A stretch of DNA of 14,633 nt from an uncultured Clostridia bacterium (lineage in GTDB: Bacteria; Bacillota; Clostridia; TANB77; CAG-508): NCBI GenBank assembly GCA_934155625.1, contig CAKPHD010000038.1, positions 1 through 14,633 of the forward strand. Direction: 5' to 3'. Position 1 is the first letter of the stretch; each line of letters starts with the position of its first letter. A program made the translations under genes and the position numbers. Below, piece by piece: positions 7,926 through 14,526 of this stretch. The notes beneath the pieces are model-generated. The model saw only the letters and a program-made list of their open reading frames with translations. It was not told where the DNA came from and searched no databases.

Positions 7926-9743
7926 ATGGTTATAAATACAGAATTTATATTGTTAGTAATATCAACACTCTCAATAATATTATTAATGGGAAACATTATG
8001 AGGAAAAAACCATTGTCGCAATTGCAAAGTGCATTTGCGACGGTTTTGCTAACAGTACTTATAATAAGTGTAGGAGTAATTTCGCAATTAATTTGTACAA
8101 GTTTTTTTAATATAGAACCAATATATTTTGAGAACTTTATATATATAGGAACATGCTTGCTGCCAGTAGCATTGTTTTTTGTAGCAATAATATTCAAAGA
8201 TACAAAGGTTAGATTTAAAGAAAAATATTTATTATTATTTATAATACCATTTTTATCATTAGCGGTATTATATACAAACCAATACCATCATTTATTTTAT
8301 AAAGTATATTCTTCAAACTTAAATGAAATGGTATATGGACCATATTTTTATGTACATTCAATATATACATATGGATTGTTATTAGTAAGTATAGGAATAA
8401 TGATAAATTCATCATTAAAAAACTCAGGATCATTTTCTAAACAAACAATATTAATAATAATAGGAACAATGTTCCCAATACTAGTAAACTTACTAGGAAC
8501 ATTTAAAATTTATAATATGAATGTATGTTTAACACCAATAAGTTTTTCTATTGCAGTAATATTTTATACATTTGCAATACTAAAATTCAACTTTTTAAAA
8601 ATCACACCAATAGCATTACAAAAAATAGTTGATAGAATATCAGATGGATATGTAGTATTAGATGAAGAGAATACAATTACAGACTTTAACAAAACATTTT
8701 TAACAGTATTTAAGGTAAAGCCAGAAAGTTTAAGTAGTCAAAACTTTATAAAATTACTAAATAGTAAAAAAGTAAGTAAACAAGCAATTAACAGAATAGA
8801 AAAATCAATAAAAAGAGCACAAATAACTGATGAAACAATATCATTTGAACAACACTTTTCAGAAATAAGAAAATACTTTAAAATAGAAATAACATCAATA
8901 AAATCAGACAACACATCATTAGGAACACTGTTCTTATTTAAAGATATAACACAACATAAAGAAGATATGGCAACAATAAAAAATAATCAAGACATATTAA
9001 TGGAAAGAGAGCGTTTAGCTGGACTTGGACAATTAATAGGAGGAATTGCACACAACCTAAAAACACCAATAATGTCAATAGCCGGAGCAGTTCAAGGGCT
9101 AGAAAACTTAATACAAGAATATGATGCATCAATAGATGACCCATTAGTAAACTCACAAGACCATCATGATATTGCAAAAGATATGGAAGAATGGATACCC
9201 AAAATAAGAGCACATCTAGAATATATGTCAGACATTATAACAACAGTAAAAGGACAAGCAGTTGCGTCATTATCAAATGATGATTCAGAAGAATTCACAG
9301 TAGGTGAATTGATAAAAAGAGTAAATATATTGATGAAACATGAATTGAAAAATGCTTACATATATATGAATGTACTTGTAAAAACAGACGAAAATCAAGT
9401 GCTAAATGGAAATGTAAATAGCCTTGTACAAGTAGTTAATAATATGATTTCAAATGCAATACAAGCATATGCAGGAAAAAAGGACCAAAATATTGAACTA
9501 ATTGTAAATAAAAAGGGAAATGATGTAGTAATATCAATAACTGACTTTGCAGGTGGGCTTCCAAAAGAAGTACAAGATAGATTGTTTAAAGAAATGGTTA
9601 CAACAAAAGGAAAAAATGGAACAGGGCTTGGACTATATATGTCATATTCAAATATAAAAGCACATTTTGGTGGAGATATTACATATGTAACAGAAGAAGG
9701 AAAAGGAACAACATTTAATATTATAATTCCAATACAAAAATAA
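7926..9743 (+). CDS. Membrane sensor histidine kinase, 7TM-PAS-HisKA-HATPase
   Basis: A 605-residue sensor kinase. About seven hydrophobic segments fill residues 1-220, matching the HisKA_7TM type of sensor region with little extracellular domain, which suits small or membrane-soluble ligands. A PAS domain follows (about 225-345, with SDGYVVLDEENTITDFN), then the phospho-acceptor His376 in HNLKTP. After a long acidic helical stretch come the ATPase motifs: N box with Asn506/Asn510, G1 box DFAGGL (540-545) and G2 box GTGLGL (565-570). All catalytic motifs look intact. The ribosome binding site AAAGGAG (7910-7916) overlaps the NRPS stop and the gap is 14 bases, so it should be co-transcribed with the NRPS. 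The encoded partner is not adjacent; the nearest response regulator is the HD-GYP protein at 10687. The signal sensed is unknown. Confidence 0.9.
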   Translation: MVINTEFILLVISTLSIILLMGNIMRKKPLSQLQSAFATVLLTVLIISVGVISQLICTSFFNIEPIYFENFIYIGTCLLPVALFFVAIIFKDTKVRFKEKYLLLFIIPFLSLAVLYTNQYHHLFYKVYSSNLNEMVYGPYFYVHSIYTYGLLLVSIGIMINSSLKNSGSFSKQTILIIIGTMFPILVNLLGTFKIYNMNVCLTPISFSIAVIFYTFAILKFNFLKITPIALQKIVDRISDGYVVLDEENTITDFNKTFLTVFKVKPESLSSQNFIKLLNSKKVSKQAINRIEKSIKRAQITDETISFEQHFSEIRKYFKIEITSIKSDNTSLGTLFLFKDITQHKEDMATIKNNQDILMERERLAGLGQLIGGIAHNLKTPIMSIAGAVQGLENLIQEYDASIDDPLVNSQDHHDIAKDMEEWIPKIRAHLEYMSDIITTVKGQAVASLSNDDSEEFTVGELIKRVNILMKHELKNAYIYMNVLVKTDENQVLNGNVNSLVQVVNNMISNAIQAYAGKKDQNIELIVNKKGNDVVISITDFAGGLPKEVQDRLFKEMVTTKGKNGTGLGLYMSYSNIKAHFGGDITYVTEEGKGTTFNIIIPIQK

Positions 9744-9780
9744 AAAACTGTCAAGAGGGTAGTTCCCTTTTGACAGTTTT
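9744..9780. terminator. Strong bidirectional rho-independent terminator
   Basis: AAAACTGTCAAGAGGG (9744-9759) pairs with CCCTTTTGACAGTTTT (9765-9780) through 16 positions with a single G-T wobble and a 5-base loop. A-rich and T-rich ends let it work in both directions. It starts at the kinase stop codon and ends one base before the stop of the convergent gene at 9782, so it serves both. Confidence 0.9.
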
Positions 9781-9781
9781 A

Positions 9782-10018
9782 TTAATCTTGTTCTACATCT
9801 TTAAACACATCGTTTTCAAAGAATTCAGTAATAGTAATACCAAAACCTTCGCATATGTGAAGTAAAGTATCTAATTTTATCAATTCAGTTCTTTTACTCA
9901 TAAAAGCCGCTAATGTTGACATTGGAACACCAGAAGCCTTAAATAGACCCCAAAGACTCATACCAGTTTGGCCTTGATAATATCTAATTCTATCTCTTAC
10001 TGCGTCTGATAAGTACAT
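9782..10018 (-). CDS. Small Cro/CI (XRE) family DNA-binding protein
   Basis: A 78-residue protein made almost wholly of one helix-turn-helix domain. Residues about 20-45 (MSLWGLFKASGVPMSTLAAF) fit the two HTH helices, and KLDTLLHICEGFGITITEFF (49-68) is the typical helix 4-5 end of this family. It has no sensor or dimerisation domain. The start at 10018 was chosen because AAGGAG lies 9 bases upstream; a reading frame extending to 10087 lacks such a site. It is transcribed towards the kinase gene and shares its terminator. Position beside the NRPS operon makes a local repressor role plausible, but the target is unknown and many such small regulators act only on themselves. Confidence 0.8.
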   Translation of the reverse strand: MYLSDAVRDRIRYYQGQTGMSLWGLFKASGVPMSTLAAFMSKRTELIKLDTLLHICEGFGITITEFFENDVFKDVEQD

Positions 10019-10063
10019 TAAAATCAACTCCTTATAAAATGATATAATTGAGTATAGCAAGAA

Positions 10064-10076
10064 ATTTCCTAGAAAT
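10064..10076. promoter_or_regulatory. Small palindrome upstream of the XRE gene, candidate autoregulatory site
   Basis: ATTTCCTAGAAAT has 5-base arms (ATTTC/GAAAT) around CTA. On the minus strand it lies just upstream of a TATACT -10-like box (complement of 10051-10056) of the gene starting at 10018, about where a -35 or operator would sit. No good -35 accompanies that box. Short and AT-rich, so weak evidence. Confidence 0.25.
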
Positions 10077-10110
10077 AGTCTGCCCAACTGGACTTGGATA
10101 TATTTAATTA

Positions 10111-10151
10111 AAATAAAAAAGAATAGTTTATATTATTAATAAATAAACTAT
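10111..10151 (-). terminator. Rho-independent terminator of the small acidic protein gene
   Basis: On the minus strand, ATAGTTTAT (complement of 10143-10151) pairs with ATAAACTAT (complement of 10123-10131), a perfect 9-bp stem with an 11-base loop. TTTTTTATTT follows. It begins two bases after the stop of the gene at 10154-10417 and separates it from the XRE gene, so the two are probably independent transcripts. Confidence 0.7.
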
Positions 10152-10153
10152 CC

Positions 10154-10417
10154 TTAAATAAACATATTCATTATTGTAAGAAGTAAAGTTGAAAAAAAAG
10201 CTTTAAACGAAAATTTAAATCCTCGTCTAACAAAAACTTCAACATTTGTAAGGCGGTTCTCGCCAATTATAGTTAATGCAACACAAGGCTCATCAACTTC
10301 TTTGTACTCGATTAATGAGGTTGAGTCTGTTTGCTCAGTTTGATGTTCAGAAGCATTTTCGGTGTCAGTTACTTCTAAAACATCATCATTTTCGATATTA
10401 GATTCTGTAATTTCCAT
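10154..10417 (-). CDS. Unrecognised 87-residue acidic protein with hydrophobic C-terminal tail
   Basis: I do not recognise the family. Residues 1-45 are polar and strongly acidic and look disordered. Residues 44-62 alternate like beta strands (PCVALTIIGENRLTNVEVFV). Residues 64-87 start with basic and aromatic residues and end in a hydrophobic helix (AFFSTLLLTIMNMFI) that could anchor in or lie on the membrane. No signal peptide is seen. It is likely real: AAAGGAGG lies 7 bases before the ATG, a TTGATT-17-TATACT promoter is just upstream, and a terminator follows directly. It is divergent from the HD-GYP regulator, sharing a 269-base intergenic region. A single cysteine (residue 45) is present. 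Function unknown. Confidence 0.65.
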   Translation of the reverse strand: MEITESNIENDDVLEVTDTENASEHQTEQTDSTSLIEYKEVDEPCVALTIIGENRLTNVEVFVRRGFKFSFKAFFSTLLLTIMNMFI

Positions 10418-10438
10418 CCAAATACCTCCTTTATGTCC

Positions 10439-10467
10439 AGTATATCAAGAGAAACGACAAAAATCAA
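10439..10467 (-). promoter_or_regulatory. Promoter of the small acidic protein gene
   Basis: On the minus strand, TTGATT (complement of 10462-10467) and TATACT (complement of 10439-10444) are separated by 17 bases. The start point would fall about 15 bases before the ATG, leaving a leader just long enough for the Shine-Dalgarno AAAGGAGG (complement of 10425-10432). Confidence 0.6.
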
Positions 10468-10609
10468 ACAAAAATATAAAATGTAATAAAAAAGAAATAT
10501 AAGTGTAATATAAATGAAATAAAACTGTATTCAAATAGATGCTTACATGCAATTTGAGTGATAAAATCTAATACATAAAAATTTATTAGGAACAAATTAA
10601 ATAAAAAAC

Positions 10610-10638
10610 TTGATTTTTAAATTACAAACTAATATAAT
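10610..10638 (+). promoter_or_regulatory. Promoter of the HD-GYP response regulator gene
   Basis: TTGATT (10610-10615), a 17-base spacer and a perfect TATAAT (10633-10638). The leader is about 40 bases and contains AGGAG (10674-10678) 8 bases before the ATG. The stretch 10468-10609 between the divergent promoters is AT-rich with no clear element. Confidence 0.65.
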
Positions 10639-10686
10639 ATCAATAATTAAAACGAATTTATACTTAAGAATATAGGAGTTGATTAA

Positions 10687-11751
10687 ATGAGAAAAGCACT
10701 TCAAAATCAAACAAATGTAGGAAGAAAATACAAAATAATAGGTGTAGATGATGAAGAGGGAATATTAGACTCATTAAGAGTGCTTTTAGAAGACTCAAAT
10801 TATGAATTTATAGGAATAACAAATCCTGTAGAAGCAATAGAAAGAGTAAGACAAGAACACTTTGATTTAATGTTACTTGACTTTATGATGACACCATTAC
10901 ATGGGGATGAAGTAGTAGAAGAAATTAGAAAATTCAACAAAGAATTATATATTTTGTTGTTAACAGGTCATAAGGACTTAGCGCCACCACTAGAAACAAT
11001 AAAAAGATTAGACATACAAGGATATTGCGAAAAAAGTGATAAATTTGACCAACTAATATTGTTAATTGAATCAGCAATAAAATCTGTAAAACAGATGAAT
11101 GAAATAAAACAAATAAATGAAAAATTAGAAGATTCAAAAGAACAATTAGAACAAGCATATTTAGATATGGTACAAACATTAAGATATACAGTAGAAGCAA
11201 AAGATTCATATACAAGAGGTCATTCAGATAGAGTGTCAGAATATTCTGTGCTTATTGGAGAAAAACTAGGACTACCAGAAGAGCAAATAAAAACATTAAG
11301 AATAGGTGGATTATTCCATGATATTGGAAAAATAGGAATACCAGATAGTATTTTATTAAAACCATCAAAACTTACAGATGACGAATATTCTCAAATAAAA
11401 AATCATCCATCAATAGGAGCACATATTTTAGGCTCTGCAGTAATATTTAAAGATATTATACCTATTGTAAAACATCATCATGAAAGATATGATGGCAATG
11501 GATATCCATCAAGATTAAAAGGTGAAGAAATACCATATATAGCAAGAATTGCAGCAGTAGCAGATACTTTTGATGCAATGACTAGCAGAAGAAGCTACAG
11601 AGGTCCAATTGATATTGAACATGTAAAAGAAGAAATAAAAAGATGTGAAAGTACTCAATTTGACCCACAAATTGCAGAAGTATTTCTTGATATATTAAAT
11701 AATAATTTTGATAAAATAAAAGAAATTCAAGAAAAATATGTTAGTGAATAG
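10687..11751 (+). CDS. Response regulator with HD-GYP domain, probable c-di-GMP phosphodiesterase
   Basis: A 354-residue cytoplasmic protein. The N-terminal receiver (about 15-130) has the acidic pair Asp21/Asp22, phospho-acceptor Asp65 (LLDFMM), Thr93 and Lys116. A coiled-coil-like linker (about 130-165) leads to an HD-GYP domain with His179, HDIGK (211-215), HHHE (263-266) and GNGYP (270-274). HD-GYP proteins hydrolyse c-di-GMP using metal ions held by these residues, and all visible ligands are kept. The output is thus enzymatic; no DNA-binding domain is present. It has its own promoter and terminator. The nearest histidine kinase is 0.94 kb upstream, beyond two opposite genes, which makes a kinase-regulator pair possible but not proven. 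Confidence 0.92.
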   Translation: MRKALQNQTNVGRKYKIIGVDDEEGILDSLRVLLEDSNYEFIGITNPVEAIERVRQEHFDLMLLDFMMTPLHGDEVVEEIRKFNKELYILLLTGHKDLAPPLETIKRLDIQGYCEKSDKFDQLILLIESAIKSVKQMNEIKQINEKLEDSKEQLEQAYLDMVQTLRYTVEAKDSYTRGHSDRVSEYSVLIGEKLGLPEEQIKTLRIGGLFHDIGKIGIPDSILLKPSKLTDDEYSQIKNHPSIGAHILGSAVIFKDIIPIVKHHHERYDGNGYPSRLKGEEIPYIARIAAVADTFDAMTSRRSYRGPIDIEHVKEEIKRCESTQFDPQIAEVFLDILNNNFDKIKEIQEKYVSE

Positions 11752-11786
11752 AAAAGAAGCATGTATTAAATTACATGCCTCTTTTT
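11752..11786. terminator. Bidirectional terminator between the HD-GYP gene and tex
   Basis: GCATGTA (11759-11765) pairs with TACATGC (11772-11778); after one A-C mismatch, pairing continues through GA and the AAAA/TTTT ends. A T run (11782-11786) ends the plus-strand hairpin, and the A-rich left arm gives T residues on the minus strand. It lies between the HD-GYP stop and the tex stop at 11787. Confidence 0.75.
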
Positions 11787-13970
11787 CTATATTTTCATTG
11801 AAAGTCCAACTTTTTTACGATCTTGATCAATTTTTATAACTTTAACTTTTACAATATCACCAACTGAAACTAAATCAGAAGGATTTTTAATATAAGAATC
11901 ACTCATTTCAGAAATATGTACAAGACCATCATATTTAACACCAATATCAACAAAAGCACCAAAATCGATAACATTACGAACAGTACCAGTTAAAATCATA
12001 CCTTCTGTTAAATCTTCAAACTTTAAAACATCACTACGAAGAACAGGTTTTGGCATATCTTCTCTTGGGTCACGACCAGGTTTAGAAAGTTCGTCAATAA
12101 TATCAGTTAAAGTCATTTCGCCAATTTCAAGCTTTTTAGCTGTTTCAGCAACATTAACAGATTTTAATTTTTCACGTAAAGAAATTAAATTATCTTTATT
12201 TTTTAAATCAGCAACTTTAAAACCAAGAAGTTCAAGTAATTTTTCTGTAGGTTTGTAACTTTCTGGGTGAACAGCAGTATTTTCTAATGGATTTGTACCA
12301 TCAGGAATTCTAATAAAACCTGCACATTGTTCAAAAGCAACTTTTCCAAGCTTAGGAACCTTTAATAATTCTTTTCTTTCTTTTAATTTACCATTTTCAT
12401 CTCTATATTTTACAATATTTTTAGCAATAGTATTGTTAATACCAGAAACATAAGCAAGTAAAGAAGGAGTGGCAGTATTTACATCAACACCAACTTTATT
12501 AACACTATCTTCAACAACACCTGTTAAGCTTTCTGATAAATTCTTTTGATTTACATCATGTTGATATTGACCAACACCAATAGCTTTAGGGTCAATTTTT
12601 ACAAGTTCAGCAAGAGGGTCTTGAAGTCTACGAGCAATTGAGATAGCACCTCTTATAGAAACATTTATATCTGGATATTCTTCAGTTGCAAGTTTAGATG
12701 CTGAATATACAGAAGCTCCAGCTTCGCTAACTATAACATAACAAATTTCATGTTTTACTTCTTTAATCATATCAGAAACAAACATTTCAGACTCACGAGA
12801 AGCAGTTCCATTACCAATTGCAATCATATCAACATGATCTTTTTCAATTAAATTTAATAATATTTTTTTAGCACCTTCAACATCATTTTGAGGAGCTGTA
12901 GGGTATACTGTAGAAGTGTCTAAAACTTTACCAGTTTCATCGATTACAGCAATTTTACAACCAGTTCTATATGCAGGGTCAAATCCCATAACAGTTTTAC
13001 CTTTTATAGGGGCTCCAAGTAATAATTGTTTTGCATTTTGTCCAAATACTTTAATAGCTTTTTCTTCAGCTTTTTCAGTTAAATCTGAACGAATTTCTCT
13101 TTCGATAGAAGGTTCAATTAGTCTTTTAAAAGCATCTAATATTGTAGCTTCCAGCATTTCTGTAAATTGAGTTGTACCTTTAATTATATCTCTTTGGATA
13201 TAATAAAGAATTTTTTCTTCAGGTTTACTAATAGAAACTTTTAAGAAATCTTCTTTTTCACCTCTATTAATAGCCAAAATTCTATGGCTAGGAAGTTTGC
13301 AAACCAATTCTGTAAAATCATAATACATTTCGTAATTTGATTTTTCTTCGGCATTTGATGCTTTTGTAACAATGCTTCCTTCGTGATAACATATTTTTTT
13401 AATATATTTTCTGTATTTAGCATTATCAGAAATATTTTCTGCAATAATATCTAAAGCACCTTGAATTGCATCTTCTGCAGTTGCAACAACTTTATCTTTA
13501 TTTGCTTTATCTTCTTCTGATAAAGAATCAATATTTATATATTCAGCAGCTAGCTCTTTAATTGGAGTTTTTTCTTTTTGAGCAATAATTATTTCTGCTA
13601 AAGGCTCTAATCCCTTGCTTCTAGCAACTGTAGCTCTTGTTTTTTTCTTTTGTTTAAAAGGTCTGTATAAATCTTCAACTTCTGCAAGTGTTTCGGCAGA
13701 TGCAATAGCAATAGTTAATTCATCTGTTAATTTTCCTTGATCGTTTATAGAATTTATAACTTCACCTTTACGAGTTTCAAGATTTCTTAAATAAGTTAAT
13801 CTTTCGCCTAAATCTCTTAGAATTTCGTCACTTAAACCACCTGTAGCTTCTTTTCTGTAACGTGCTATGAATGGTATTGTATTTCCTTCGTCAATTAATT
13901 TTACGGCATTTTCTACTTGCGTAGGTTTTACATTTAATTCTTGTGCAATTTTGTTTATTATTTTTTCCAT
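11787..13970 (-). CDS. tex: Tex family RNA-binding transcription accessory protein
   Basis: A 727-residue protein matching the usual length and order of the Tex family. The N-terminal helical Tex_N region (about 1-190) includes IPFIARYRKEATGGL (32-46). A central YqgF/RNase H-like fold (about 325-450) begins at VMGFDPAYRTGCKIAVID. Helix-hairpin-helix motifs follow (about 490-560, with NTATPSLLAYVSGI), and an S1 RNA-binding domain ends the protein (about 655-727, TGTVRNVIDFGAFVDIG). Tex proteins bind nucleic acid and are implicated in transcription and, in some pathogens, toxin expression; the exact role here is unknown. The start is supported by AAAGGA upstream of the ATG and by a TTGATT-17-TATAAT promoter. 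It is a broadly conserved housekeeping gene and marks a probable return to core chromosome. Confidence 0.95.
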   Translation of the reverse strand: MEKIINKIAQELNVKPTQVENAVKLIDEGNTIPFIARYRKEATGGLSDEILRDLGERLTYLRNLETRKGEVINSINDQGKLTDELTIAIASAETLAEVEDLYRPFKQKKKTRATVARSKGLEPLAEIIIAQKEKTPIKELAAEYINIDSLSEEDKANKDKVVATAEDAIQGALDIIAENISDNAKYRKYIKKICYHEGSIVTKASNAEEKSNYEMYYDFTELVCKLPSHRILAINRGEKEDFLKVSISKPEEKILYYIQRDIIKGTTQFTEMLEATILDAFKRLIEPSIEREIRSDLTEKAEEKAIKVFGQNAKQLLLGAPIKGKTVMGFDPAYRTGCKIAVIDETGKVLDTSTVYPTAPQNDVEGAKKILLNLIEKDHVDMIAIGNGTASRESEMFVSDMIKEVKHEICYVIVSEAGASVYSASKLATEEYPDINVSIRGAISIARRLQDPLAELVKIDPKAIGVGQYQHDVNQKNLSESLTGVVEDSVNKVGVDVNTATPSLLAYVSGINNTIAKNIVKYRDENGKLKERKELLKVPKLGKVAFEQCAGFIRIPDGTNPLENTAVHPESYKPTEKLLELLGFKVADLKNKDNLISLREKLKSVNVAETAKKLEIGEMTLTDIIDELSKPGRDPREDMPKPVLRSDVLKFEDLTEGMILTGTVRNVIDFGAFVDIGVKYDGLVHISEMSDSYIKNPSDLVSVGDIVKVKVIKIDQDRKKVGLSMKI

Positions 13971-14000
13971 AAGTTTTTTCCTTTCATTTAATCTTTACAG

Positions 14001-14029
14001 ATTATACATACAATTTTCAAAAAAATCAA
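14001..14029 (-). promoter_or_regulatory. Promoter of tex
   Basis: On the minus strand, TTGATT (complement of 14024-14029) and TATAAT (complement of 14001-14006) have a 17-base spacer. The start point would be about 25 bases before the ATG. Confidence 0.65.
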
Positions 14030-14040
14030 GTCGAAAGTCA

Positions 14041-14069
14041 TTGCAATTTAACATAGTGTATAGTAAAAT
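14041..14069 (+). promoter_or_regulatory. Possible promoter of the small ORF at 14129
   Basis: TTGCAA (14041-14046) and TAAAAT (14064-14069) have a 17-base spacer. The -10 box is imperfect. A transcript from here would carry the palindromic element at 14073-14103 in its leader. Confidence 0.4.
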
Positions 14070-14072
14070 AAA

Positions 14073-14103
14073 GGTACCGAAGAGAACCGGTCCCAAAAGT
14101 ACC
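14073..14103. repeat. Short GC-richer imperfect palindrome, REP-like
   Basis: The element opens with GGTAC (14073-14077) and closes with GTACC (14099-14103). Its centre, GAGAACC GGTCCC, is self-complementary apart from one bulged base and contains the palindrome ACCGGT (14086-14091). Its composition differs sharply from the AT-rich surroundings. From memory, similar 'GAACCGTCCC...GTACC' elements recur between genes in clostridial genomes, which would make it a dispersed repeat; a second copy is not present in this window. Confidence 0.45.
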
Positions 14104-14128
14104 ATGAGTACAGAAAGAGAGGTAAGGA

Positions 14129-14377
14129 ATGAGAAAATTACCAAATGGAATAAAAGAAAATATGGAAAAATATAAAATCTATAATTCAAATATGACATTA
14201 TTATTTTATTTAGGATATTTAACAATAAAGAAAAATGAATTTGGAACACTAAAATTTGTAACACAAAATGAAGTGATAAGAAAAGTATATAGTGATTATT
14301 TTTTAGAATATATAAAAAGAAAAGCACAAATAATAACAAGTACAATAGACACAGAAAAGATAGTTGAAGAATTATAA
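14129..14377 (+). CDS. Small ORF resembling a fragment of an AAA-ATPase-like/PD-(D/E)XK nuclease family protein
   Basis: An 82-residue ORF with AGAGG (14118-14122) 6 bases before the ATG. The stretch NMTLLFYLGYLTIKKNEFG (21-39) and the following VTQNEVIRKVYSDYFLEYI (44-62) resemble the part of AAA-ATPase-like proteins (PF09820, often ending in a DUF1703 nuclease-like domain) where a 'LLYxxGYLTI' helix leads to a 'PNxEVRxxF' segment. If so, the N-terminal ATPase of several hundred residues and the C-terminal nuclease-like part are both missing, pointing to a remnant of a longer gene that has kept a start signal. No Walker motif is present. Family assignment is from pattern memory; a free-standing small protein is the alternative. 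Confidence 0.5.
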   Translation: MRKLPNGIKENMEKYKIYNSNMTLLFYLGYLTIKKNEFGTLKFVTQNEVIRKVYSDYFLEYIKRKAQIITSTIDTEKIVEEL

Positions 14378-14406
14378 AAAATGGAAATATTAAACACAAA
14401 ACAATA

Positions 14407-14442
14407 AAATACACAAAAAGTATTGACAAGAAATACACAAAA
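14407..14442. promoter_or_regulatory. Pair of 12-bp direct repeats flanking a -35 box
   Basis: AAATACACAAAA occurs exactly at 14407-14418 and again at 14431-14442, a period of 24 bases. The TTGACA -35 box at 14423-14428 lies between them. Such spacing, a little over two helical turns, suits a dimeric regulator. No regulator is known. Confidence 0.35.
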
Positions 14443-14451
14443 TGATAAGTT
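14423..14451 (+). promoter_or_regulatory. Probable promoter of the secreted-protein gene at 14527
   Basis: A perfect -35 TTGACA (14423-14428) is followed, 17 bases later, by a weak -10 TAAGTT (14446-14451). A good -35 with a poor -10 fits a promoter that needs an activator or another sigma factor. Confidence 0.4.
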
Positions 14452-14474
14452 CTAAAAAGAACAGAAAAAGTTCA

Positions 14475-14502
14475 GTTATCAAAAAGCATCCCTTTGGATA
14501 AC
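14475..14502 (+). promoter_or_regulatory. Leader hairpin before the secreted-protein gene
   Basis: GTTATC (14475-14480) pairs with GATAAC (14497-14502); AAA/TTT pairs extend the stem past one bulged G. A smaller GTTC-GAAC hairpin is just upstream. It lies nine bases before the Shine-Dalgarno AAAGGAGG (14511-14518). There is no T run directly after it, so it is not an ordinary terminator; an RNA stability or translation element is possible. Confidence 0.35.
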
Positions 14503-14526
14503 AAGTCAAAAAAGGAGGAAGAACAT

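Noticed and set aside
10019..10087. N-terminal extension of the XRE protein
   Set aside because: The frame stays open upstream, but the good Shine-Dalgarno and family-like N-terminus support the start at 10018.
13241..13444. Second minus-strand ORF within tex in another frame
   Set aside because: Fully contained in the well-supported tex coding sequence.
13867..14175. Plus-strand 102-codon ORF across the 5' end of tex
   Set aside because: Mostly antisense to tex and then runs through its promoter and the palindrome; no ribosome site and no recognisable motif.
13995..14438. Minus-strand 147-codon hydrophobic ORF
   Set aside because: Covers intergenic repeats and antisense of the 14129 ORF; Leu/Phe/Ile-rich artefact of A-rich sequence.
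14407..14442. CRISPR-like repeat pair
   Set aside because: Only two 12-bp copies with a 12-base gap; too short and too few for an array.
14446..14526. c-di-GMP or preQ1 riboswitch upstream of the partial secreted-protein gene
   Set aside because: The hairpins lack the conserved core bases I know for these riboswitches; kept only as an unassigned leader hairpin.
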